64,000 bases of DNA from Coprinellus micaceus (Eukaryota; Basidiomycota; Agaricomycetes; Agaricales; Psathyrellaceae). Below the pieces are notes generated by a model that saw nothing but the letters and a program-made list of their open reading frames with translations, searched no databases and had not been told where the DNA came from. The position numbers and the translations under genes were made by a program. Shown here piece after piece: positions 11,701 through 21,468 of the stretch (position 1 is the first letter of the stretch; each line of letters opens with the position of its first letter). The stretch is taken from positions 496,001-560,000 of the forward strand of contig OX596345.1 of NCBI GenBank assembly GCA_951394405.1, read 5' to 3'.

Positions 11701-13298
11701 GCGAGGGCACGACGTGAATCGAAGAGTACAACTGGAAAGGCATCAAGCTCGCGGAAACCGGCGTCACTCAGTATTTTCACAATCAAATTCCACTTCCTTG
11801 GCGACTATGCTGCGGTCATACGCCGGTTCGGAACGACGGATTCCTACTCGACCGAAACAGTGAGTGAAGGGCGTGCCGTTCTACTTGAAATCACACCGAC
11901 GAACTTAATCCTTGCCATGTAGGGAGAGTTATACCATCGAGGGCCAAAGGCATGGTACCCGCGAACGGACAAGAAAGAATATCAAGTCCAGCTGTCCCAC
12001 ATCGAGAGACGCCAAGTTCGACTCTCACAGCTACGGTCTGCACTCGATAGAGACACCCCGAATGCGCAACACGCAGCACCAGCTCCAGGGAAGTCTCCAG
12101 CATCGCCTGAACAGCGCTACAGCATTGGGGCTAGTCAGAATTCCCCATTAAATCTCGACTATTTCTCCGATGGGCTAGGGCTGAGGCGGACGGAATATTT
12201 CCGTGTATGTATCAGACACTGCTAACAACACGCTCGCTTCCTGACCCATTCTGTGGCACAGGACTTTAACCGCAAACTCAAGCAACATCTTTGCGCCAGA
12301 ATCTTCCTTCAGCTCGGCCTCGAAGCGACTGACCCAAGTGAATCTTGGGTTCATGTTACCCTCCAGCACAGCCGTATCTACAGCCACAAGATTCTACGGG
12401 TTTACTACACCACTTATGATGTCCGAAGAGAAGAAGACGTGGTCCACATCAATACGCCTCACTGCAACGTCATCGTTCTGAATAAACTTAAAAGGGAGAA
12501 ACGGAACCAGGAACACCCGTACCTCTACGCCAGGATTTTGGGCATTTTTCACGTGAACGCCGCGTATGTTGGCCATCTCTCGGGAGAAGAACTCAGAAAC
12601 AGGGCCAGGACGTTCCAAAAACTCGAGTTCGTTTGGGTGCATTGGTATGATTTTCTCGGATCCAAGGATGAGTTCAGCCTCGACAAGCTCTCCCTATGTC
12701 CTCTTCAGTCGACGGCAGCTCTCGCATTCCTCGACCCTCAAGATATCGTTCGTGGGGTTCACCTTATCCCTCAATTCACAGGTGGCAAGTCCACTGCTCC
12801 CCTTCCATCCTTCCGGTTTTCCTCTGGAAAAGGTCAAGAGTTGTGGAAGGCATATTACATCAACAGGTATGAAACCCCCACTTCAAGTTGACCTAATATC
12901 ATTCAAGTCTCGCCGCTCACGGACTGCCGTTTAGATTCGCCGATCGAGACCTGTTTATGAGATATCAGTACGGAATGGCTGTCGGACACACCTACATGCA
13001 CACAGACGTGTTTCCTGACCCCAGTACCACCCCTGTATTTGCGGACAATTTTGACTATGTTCTTGACCTTGGCCCAGGTGCGTTGGTTGCAAATGGTCCT
13101 TTTATTGCCGATGAGACTTATCAACGGAATCCAGACACTATGAACACCATCGAAGAGCCGTCTTTGGAACTTGAAGCGAGAGCGGAATCGAACGATGATG
13201 GAGCCGAAAGAGAGGATTACTTTGAACGGTTGAACGATGGTGAACTGCTCGCATATGACGAAATGTACCCGGGGGTGGTGGAGTCACAATTCAATTGA
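8701..13298 (+). mobile_element. Plavaka-class (CACTA/EnSpm superfamily) DNA transposon, coding body
   Basis: The span covers the complete transposase gene described separately. The outer limits are those of the reading frame, not of the element: terminal inverted repeats and target-site duplication were not identified by eye. Plavaka elements are abundant in Agaricomycetes and carry one large intron-containing transposase. The flanks on both sides are gene-poor, which fits insertion in a repeat-rich region. Confidence 0.8.
8830..13298 (+). CDS. Plavaka-type transposase with N-terminal C2HC zinc finger, apparently intact
   Basis: Twelve exons join in frame: 8830-9108, 9179-9256, 9309-9432, 9498-10396, 10464-10693, 10750-10990, 11065-11243, 11303-11408, 11470-11859, 11923-12204, 12262-12866 and 12935-13298, giving about 1258 residues. 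Residues 21-42 form a finger with spacing C-x2-C-x12-H-x4-C (CVNCGKHYSTPHHLDAHQ). The core shows Plavaka blocks: VPFHNRTKDPGVKPY, SHFHYHPFKATW, MIWSDATQLTSFGNASLWP (Asp near 416), FFGNDSKYRRC, LTYSGDYPEK, AFSARLS, LVVDILHEFEVGVWK (Asp near 640), FGRDSVRRFG, KFHFLGDYAAVIRRFGTTDS and IERRQVRL. The Asp-containing blocks are the likely metal-binding DDE-type residues. The C-terminal tail is acidic. The junction 10990/11065 uses a weak GTTCGT donor. An in-frame upstream ATG at 8701 would add 43 residues; 8830 was preferred because it lies just before the finger. No stop or frameshift was seen. Confidence 0.85.
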
Positions 13299-16200
13299 AC
13301 GCTCCAGGTGGTAATGCCTGCATTCAATCGTTGGGACGCGCCTCCATTGGTACCTCTGAACCTGTGTTTTTGCGTGTGGATACACGATCTGCCATTTAGT
13401 ACCACCCCGCCTTCCGGTATGTGGCATGCCAATGACGCTTAATCCTGTCGTCTGCGGAAGCACCGCTTTTGAATTCAAGCGGCGCCTCTGCGCAGTGTTC
13501 AGCGTTGTGACCGCAATAACCGTTATCATTATACTTCATGGCCCTTCCTTGCATCCGTGAAGTCTTTCCAAGTACGTTTGCCGATGGCTTGAGCACTGGC
13601 GCCGCTCGCTGACCTGGAGTGTGCAAAAGTCCTTCAGCTGACTCCGCTTGAAAGGAAGAGTCTAGAAAAGAAGAATCTGCATTCAAGATGCGGGGTGTGT
13701 GAAAGGAGCCGTGGTGGGCCTTACCCCTGTTCCTTCTTGGAAGCGTGCACTGAGAGCAATTGCATATGACAGGACTCGCCTTGCAACCTATCGTCAACAC
13801 AACTCCCAATGTCGCACAGGGCCATAGTGATAGTGCCCCTTTGCTCAATGTATGTACTTCTGAAGTATGCGCCATGTGGGGTTATTGACAAATCATTGGG
13901 AATTGTATGGTAGACGTCCAGTTCACATCATCATAATATGCGTACAGGACAGAGTGAACTTGAAGCGTCGTGTGGGACAGAGTCTCAATGCCGAAGGAAG
14001 ATTGAGCTGCCGTCGAGCAAGGCCTCCGAGTCTGTTCCTGGTGCGCCTTTAGTTGCCGCGGCAAGACTCCCAAGCCACCCAACCCTGCTATTGTTAACCC
14101 CAACGGCAGGGGGCGCCCTCTGTGGGCCTCCAGAAGTCGGGCGCGATTCAAGGGCGCTAACCGAGAGCCCGCCCACTCTGACACGCGGCAGTCCCAGTCG
14201 TGAGTCGACAGCCCATCTTCGCGTCGCTTGCGAACTAAACATGATGGGCAGCCTACAGTCCAGGCCGTAATACCTGCTCACCGTATAATCGGACTGCACA
14301 TAATCGGAACCCAAGGCAAGGGCAACAGACGCCCACGGACCTTCCTGCAAGTTCCAACCATTTCCCGTGCCGTTCTCGTTCTGGGGCTCGACATGCGCGC
14401 CTTGATTTGACTCGAGCCAATTCTGAACAAACTGACATCGAGGACCAGCCTGAGGCCACCTCGTCCGGCTCTTCTCCAGGCAGCCACGAGAGTCGCTGTT
14501 CGAGAACGTGGGAGGCCTCTTCGTCGGTTCAACCCCACAAGGCCATTGGCAGTCGGTCACGCACTCTGATTGAGCCACAGCAAAAGAGTTGTTTCTATGC
14601 ACACACAAACACACACGCCGTGCCGGATGAAGCTTTCGGCGCTTACTCGCTGCCCTCAGAATGCTCGTTGCGCGCCTGCCGACCGGTCATGACCTGCATG
14701 TGCCAGGGACATCTAAACACTGTCCCACCCTCATCTAGAGACGGCCCAACTTCGATCCGCGAGAAACAGCATTGCTCGACGCAAGTGTTTGGGAATCTCC
14801 AGCAGCTGGCCGCTCGTTACCACCTTCCTGATACGTTACCTCCACCGCCGGATTTATCTGGGGAACCGCGGGACGCGCGGGCTGGCCAAACGCATCCATC
14901 CGATGTCTACGTGCGGTGCTATATTCGTTCGTTTGGCAGGCGAGCGGTTGAGGGACAGTTGACTCCATCGAGCTACCCCTTCTAGCAGTCGCGGTATCGT
15001 TCGTTGGACAACGAAATCCATTATTTTTAGTCCGCATTAGCCTGTGATGTTCGGTGACAGCTGTAGAGGAATCGATATCAGGATTGGTGTGCTACTGTTA
15101 CCACCGTCGTACTTAGATTACTGTACTGCCTTGTGCCGTGAAATATTAATAAAACTTCCCTGAAGCGTGATGTTTCCCGTTTGATATCGTTATTCATTTT
15201 GGCGCTCATCATCGAGTTGGGCGCTTGTTAATGATCGGGACACAGCAATTGTACACAAAAGAATGGATGCGACACCGCCCTTGATGAGAAGTAGCCCAGT
15301 GAGGACGCATGTTCTCGCGTAATCCGCAATTCGATCAGGGGGGGTAGATGAACTCAATCTTCTTAGGTCCCAATGCGTCCCGTTGCGTCGCCTACCACTG
15401 TGTCAAATTAATAGCGACGTGCCACCTTGGTAAGCTCGCGTATTAGTACACAGCCGAGGGTACAGCCCTCTTCTAACGGTAACGTGATAAGGGGGACCAC
15501 TGGCGTTCGACGCGTACTAGACTCACACGACCATCGGTGAAAGTGGACTTGGATAAATAGCCCAAAGACCCCAGGCGTTCCAGTAATCCAGCAGAATCAC
15601 TCCCCCTCCCTTTCTCCACTCGGCTATCCAAGTTTTTAGAATGAGTGTCCGCCAGCAGACCCCCGACCCGAGGATCCTTCTTTCCCACTTCTTGCGTCAG
15701 GTGGACAGCTGCCATATCCACACCCCAAGTCGTCCCCCGGTGCCTCTCCACTATGACGCGAGAACCGAGTCCTTGAAAGAGTATCCTTGGTGTGTAACCT
15801 ACCGTACAGTCTCTCTTGGGTCGGCGTCCTGAAGTAACCTTCTAAGGCCTTGCGACCCAGAGTCCCAGAGGCGCATAGCGCCGTCAGACCTCGAAATATA
15901 TCGTCGAACCCACAGGCTCGTCGGCCCGTCTTGTCTCTGTGCCTTCCTCGACGGAAAAGAGTATTCGGAGGCGCGGATCGGCATCGTAGAGTCTGTGACC
16001 GGGGATAGCGACCGAAATCGGACAACTTTACATGGCGAGTACGTCGCCGTGTGTGCAAGTCAGAGATGCGGATACTACTGTGAGTGACATAGCCCTGGAC
16101 ATCTTATACTTGTGCGGCACTCACTGCGATGCCTAGTGTGCCTTGAAAGGTTCTATCCCTTGAACGGCTTGAGGTTGAAGATGTGCTTTAAAAGAGGTTA

Positions 16201-16473
16201 GTGGGCCCCAAAATCACACACACGAGAGAAAGGTGACGCTACTTTATACCACAGCGATTCCCTTACCTGTGCAAGAATTGGCTCAAATCACCTTCGTCGA
16301 AAGGTCGTACGGGGTTGGGGAAGGCCTCTTCCAAATAATGCCCGCACCCGTCGTTCGGGGAAGGGGGAGTCGTAAGTCGCAATCGGTTACCAGAATCAGT
16401 GGCAAGAAAACTAACTGTTTGGGACGGTCCAGGCCTCCGCCGCGTGCGTCCGCGGGAACCGCAAAGGATACAC
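13299..16473. other. Gene-poor accessory DNA downstream of the transposase
   Basis: Several minus-strand frames look weakly protein-like. One at 13396-13875 contains CNCSQCTLPRRNRGK, a possible zinc-binding segment. One at 13985-14614 runs 209 codons, and one at 14735-15037 is rich in Ala, Gln and Pro. None has a recognised domain, and plus-strand frames of similar length overlap them. Around 15640-16060 (-) there are broken pieces resembling a WD40 repeat. I cannot support a gene model here. Confidence 0.35.
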
Positions 16474-16911
16474 ATGGCGCACACTCGGGCGCTCGCGGCA
16501 GGCATCTCAGAATCGAGGTTCTGGGCAATGTTCGTGCAGTGCATCGCTTGCAAATTGGTCATGTTTCGTGAAATATCGAGCCAACACGAGTGCGAGAAGC
16601 CTTCTGCTGGAGCGAGGCAAATGTGCCACCCTTATTCTCCATCCACACGGAGGTTGCGTCCCCACCTGCAAAGAACCTTAGGAGACTCTCCAGAGCTTCC
16701 TATCCTCCGTTCGCTCAGGCCATCTCCCGCCCCAACCCAGAGGGACGACGCAGAGTTCGATCAAGACGAGGATGGCTCGGGTTCTGGGGATGATACCGAC
16801 GTGATCCCGCCGTCGGATGAGGTCGAAGCGCCCGATTCAGGCGACTTCGAACTTCCCTCCATTTTGCAAATCCTAGATTCGGTTCCACGCACCTCCCGCG
16901 GCGGGCAGTAA
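16474..16911 (+). CDS. Hypothetical protein with one C2HC finger and acidic tail
   Basis: An uninterrupted frame gives 145 residues from the ATG at 16474; the same frame is open upstream to 16399. Residues 22-43 read MFVQCIACKLVMFREISSQH followed by EC, a C-x2-C-x11-H-x-C arrangement like small zinc fingers seen in uncharacterised Agaricomycete proteins. The second half is low complexity and acidic (FDQDEDGSGSGDDTD), ending at TAA. There is no membrane segment. It lies 350 bp upstream of another small ORF locus that ends in a hydrophobic helix. Function unknown; an upstream exon is possible. Confidence 0.4.
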   Translation: MAHTRALAAGISESRFWAMFVQCIACKLVMFREISSQHECEKPSAGARQMCHPYSPSTRRLRPHLQRTLGDSPELPILRSLRPSPAPTQRDDAEFDQDEDGSGSGDDTDVIPPSDEVEAPDSGDFELPSILQILDSVPRTSRGGQ

Positions 16912-17200
16912 AGGCTGCCTACCTATTTCGTTGCCCCATGACCCTGATGGACAAGTCTGATTATTTAGGAATTAGTTTGGACTCTTCTCCGCATTGGTAT
17001 TGGACTAGCTACCTTTGGACCTTCTTTTCGTATCAGAATTGTGACGGGATATTGATTAGTGACCTATATGATAAAGATATGAGCCTTGCGGTGAACGAGG
17101 GATGATGAATGAAAGGTGATAAGGACGATGGGCCACGGTGCGTCCTCATATTCGCGATGATGGCAATATGTCTCAACTTTTGAACTCCGACTGTCACCGC

Positions 17201-17208
17201 TATATAAG
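17201..17208 (+). promoter_or_regulatory. TATA box
   Basis: TATATAAG lies about 50 bp upstream of an ATG at 17259. It is one of the cleanest TATA boxes in the left arm and suggests the following locus was, or is, transcribed. Confidence 0.5.
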
Positions 17209-17258
17209 AGAGGTTGCGTTCAACCGATATCCTCAGAACTCCCCTCCCCACTCTCGCC

Positions 17259-17929
17259 ATGCCCTCAAGTGAAGACCAGGGGTAAGCTTCATCACCCAAA
17301 AGTATTGGCTAATGCTCACATCAGGCCGCCGCCATTTGTAGATCTTGTAGATCTTCCCCTTCTTCTGACGCTGTTCAAGTTGGCGTCTATCTCTCAGGAC
17401 AGCATCTGTCTTCGTGCAAGCTCCTTAGCAGGCCTGCTTGCGAGGTAGTGGTAGTCTACTATGGATGGTACACGCGCTAACTCCCTATTTCCCGCCCCTC
17501 GGCGACTCTGTCGTGGCCTATGCAGCACGCTCTGACCGACGGCCACCCCCCGACCAGCCACGCAACTGTACTGTTAAAGTTCTCGCCCCTCGGATGGAGT
17601 GCGTCTTACGCCTCGAGGAAGTATTATTGCCTTGATGCAGCATCGGGTACGATGTGAGTCTGCCCGACCATCGTCTCCCCTTTTGCGTCGAACTGACTGC
17701 GAACACAGTCCACAGGGCACTGAGGAGGACGAGGTTGGGAAGGCGAAACTTCGGGGATGGCTCATCTCAGAGGGATGGTTCCAGCGACCAGCACCTTGAC
17801 CCAGAGCTCCAGAGCCTAAAACCAATCCGAGCACAGCAGGACGATTGCAAACTCTCGGTTAAATTAATGTGTACCGGCATATTCCTTTCAGTTGTTGTAT
17901 TGGCGCTAGCACTACTATTTTACGTGTAA
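17259..17929 (+). CDS. Small gene ending in a hydrophobic membrane anchor, exon structure unresolved
   Basis: The ATG follows a TATA box and is soon followed by a good intron (17282-17324, gtaagc...cacatcag). The last exon (from about 17706) ends with KLMCTGIFLSVVVLALALLFYV and TAA, a single C-terminal hydrophobic helix with no tail, as in the 1441-2225 gene. One upstream frame carries CRSCRSS and later Cys/His residues, but joining it to the first exon breaks phase. The middle exons are therefore uncertain and the locus could be a pseudogene. A gtgagt...cacag intron near 17652-17705 is plausible. Function unknown. Confidence 0.35.
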
Positions 17930-20900
17930 GGACATTGTCTCGGGGACAGCAACGAATTTGTTCATGAAGTTTCTTGCGCGAAGTTCCGAGCAAGTTCGCG
18001 GTGTACATTGTGAAGCAGCCGAATCCAATGAAGCCCCTCATTTGCCGCCGTGATGTGCGGGAGGCTATTCGTCCTAGAGAGACTAGACCTTCCTGCCGGT
18101 TGCTGGTAGGGACCTGGACCTATCCTTCGCTGTGGCAGCCAGTTGCTCGCCTTCGGGCTTTCTCTCGCGACTGTTGCTCCCTGATCGGAACCACCTACTA
18201 CTTATCAGTGGTCAACGCTTCGGTTTGATCAGAGGTTCGGTTTCCCAGCCGAAGCTCCGCCGAGTCGACAACGCCTTCCCCTCCTTTCGTGAGCTTTAAA
18301 ATTCGGAATTGAGTTCGAGTGGGTATACAAATGAGCCCAAAAGGTGTGGGTACGGTGGTCAAACCGAAACTCTGATACAAACCGAGATGCCGATCACCGA
18401 TAGTACGAGGGAACGACAAAGTCGATGCGATAGATCGACTCAGAGTCTAGCCGCATGACCCAATCGCGAAGGGGCTTAGAATGCTGTTGACCGCAACATG
18501 TGTATGGGAAAATTGGCTTGGACTGTCAGCTGGAAGCTAAAGTACTGAAGGGTGAAACTATGATAAACGTTTGCTGGCGGTCTGACCGGTATCTTTTCCC
18601 TGCACGCCTGACCTGTTTCTCAATGTATGAAGGTGTTGTATCCCTGCCAGAGTATTAGCAGGCCTGCCAGATGTGTCAGAGTGATGCCTCTGGCAGCTGG
18701 ATCAAAACCGTGAGGCGTGATGCCGAGAGAGCACTGCTCTACATCATGGTTGCAGATAGGCCGGGGTGGCGAGTCCAGTATATACCTCACGACGAAAAAA
18801 GCTCGCGAGGTGGGAGCACTCGCTCCCCGAGTGCGCGGCTGTACTCCCAAAGTATGTTCGTTGGACCGTGCGCAACGATGGATGTGGAATACGGGCTCAT
18901 TGCTGCCCCTAAACCACCTTTTAAATTGTGAAGAGATGGAAGGGTAGAAATCGTGCCAACTACTGCTTCTTTGGTTTGCGTTGTGGTTGGAGCTTTCTTT
19001 GAACTTTGAATCTTGGCGATCACTGGCACACGCGTCGTCGCGTCATCGAGATTAGAAGTGAAAGTGATGAGTGATGGGCTGCTCGAACACCCACACCCAC
19101 CCATAAACATACACGTACACACACTTGTGGCACAAGAGTTCAACGTCAAACTCCCGAAGATCCGGACGCAAACTTAGATGTTCAAACGGGAAGTGCCTCA
19201 TCAGTTTTCGGAATGTGTTCTCACCAGGGGCATCCTCGACGTCCTATCCCAAAAGGGCGGGGCGGTAAAACCATCAGAGCTGTGCGTCCAAGAGAACAAG
19301 GGGTAAAGGGTTTCGCTACTTCAAATGGCTATACCCACGGGAAGGCTGGTCGCATCCCTTTTGGATGGAGCCACGAAAAGCCGCCGATGGCAAAATGTGT
19401 GAGCACCCGCCGTGGCCTCCTCGTGGCTATCGGTTTCAACCGCCACCCAGGAAACCTCTGGACGTATCTCAACATGAGACCCAGAGGAAATTTGTGAGTG
19501 CGCCGATATTATAGCTAAAGCACGAAACCCCGACCAGACGAGCGACGGGGAGCCGCGGTCGGGCGGTTTGCCAATTCGGGAGCCAACTTGAACAGATCCG
19601 CCCAGCGCACACAGGTGTGTGGGTCGTCGAAGCTCCGCGCAATTTGACTAATTAAATGGAATGCGGCGGGCTGATTGGTCACCCCAGCGTCTTGCAGTGC
19701 AATCCACTTCATTTAGTAGGTAGGGTGCTTGGTGAGAGAGAAAGTGTGCACTGTTCCGCCCGACTTTTGAAACATGGATTCTGGCGTAAGGCGCACTGGT
19801 AATGTTTCAAAGCAACGGGAATAGAGTTCGGGGCTTCTGACCATTCGATGTCGTATCCTGCTATAATGCTCAAACTTTCTAAGGTCCGGAATGTCATCGC
19901 TTCCTTTCCGGATGAAATTCATCATGAGGGCCTCAGGGACTGTCGAACTGTTTTTTCACATTGCCTCGAACTGGCATTTCTGTTTGAGGCGGCATGAGTT
20001 GTGAAGCGGTAGACGAAATTGCTGCATTTGATACCGGAGCGGAAAGAGGCCATATCTCGCCAGAATATAGGCAGGTGCGCGGTGTAGCTTTCGGGAGGCG
20101 GTGTAGCGCCCTTAAAGTGGGGACTAGAACACCCGCATCCTCAGCTTCGCAGCCTTCACGTCAAATTTTGCGGCACTGTCAGGTATACCTGCGATTACAA
20201 GGCCATACCAGAGCGTCCATCAGCACGATAGACATTCCACGTCTGGTAGTCAAGACAACCACTGATACTATGCTTAGCTGACGTGCCCGGGATTGGTGAT
20301 GAATTAATCGTCCTGTTCTGCTCGAAATGGCAGTTTCGTCATTTTTCTCACGCCCCGCGCCGCCTAGGGATGCCGATGTCTGCCCGTGAGCCCGACATTT
20401 CAGCGAAGGAACGCCCATTTCGTGGTCTTCAGCAGCGAGAACACCCTATCTGTCTCGAGTCCTGGAGAGCGGCACACAAAACGAAGGTGTTCTACGATTT
20501 CCTTCGTTGTAACGCTCTCCCGGAACTGGCTTCGGGGTTATGGAACGTGCACCCCAGAATATGAAATCTGTGATTCATGGAGCCTTCCCAAGGAAGAGCC
20601 CTGAGGGTCTAGAGGTAGAGATAACAGCAACTCTACCTGGAATTCCACACCACTTCGCACCTATCGGATGGTCTTATTATCAACTGTCACCCACATATCC
20701 TCGTTTAGTCCCCGGCGCTCAAAAGGCCCCCAGATCGAGCAGGAACTCGCAAGGAGCACGGAAGCTCGGAGAGAGATAAGATCCCGAGACCCAAATGGGC
20801 TCGAATGCTCAAAAGGTGACTGTGATTGCCAGAAGCTCATATTACCGAAATCGATGTGTCCCTCGAAACTGTCTCGCGGAGGGACAAATCGGGAGCCTTC

Positions 20901-21468
20901 ACTAAACCGCGTCCAATCGCATTGGAGGCGAGAACGGCCTATCACGTAGGACACGGGTAGAAGGGGAGGGAACCTTTGGGCTGGAAGATTGAACGGTGGT
21001 AACAAGCGCAAGGTAAATCCCGCATTTGGTAAACAGAAAGTCAGAAAGATAGGTTCCAGATACCATCGAGGATCATCCTTACCGAGGAAATGTAGACAAA
21101 GGTGATGACGGCCTAATTGACGCTTGAGGTACATCACGACGTCAGTAATGCGGGGAACCAGCACCACAACTGGAAATACCTTGCGCAATCCTTATTCCGC
21201 CACACTCCTCCCCGGACCTCTTATCTGTTGAGCTGTGAATTCATCTGACCAATAGAATACGCCGCTAGGAGCGGTGAGTACAATAAAATATCTTTTGAGC
21301 GTAGGGCAAAAAACGGTTGGTTTAAATAAAGAAGGCATATAAACGTCGAGAAGAACGACCTGAGAAAATAAACAGAGAAGGAAGTGAAACCGAAAACCAG
21401 AGGGGCGATCAAAAGTACAAGCACCGTCCAAACCAGTGCGAAGAGGGGATGCGGAAGGTCACCATTAA
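17930..21468. other. Gene-poor accessory DNA
   Basis: Only short frames are present. On the minus strand, pieces at 19515-19925 have a weak F-box/leucine-rich flavour (IPDLRKFEHYSRIRHRMVRS) but are split by stops and frame changes. A 175-codon minus frame at 20661-21188 has no motif. No tRNA or terminal repeat was noticed. This closes the accessory arm; ordered housekeeping genes begin at 21.47 kb. Confidence 0.4.

Noticed and set aside
8000..14300. Terminal inverted repeats of the Plavaka element
   Set aside because: Expected for the class, but no convincing matching pair was found by eye, so no ends were annotated.
13985..14614. 209-codon minus-strand open frame
   Set aside because: No recognisable domain and a conflicting plus-strand frame. 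Kept only as part of the unresolved region next to the transposase.
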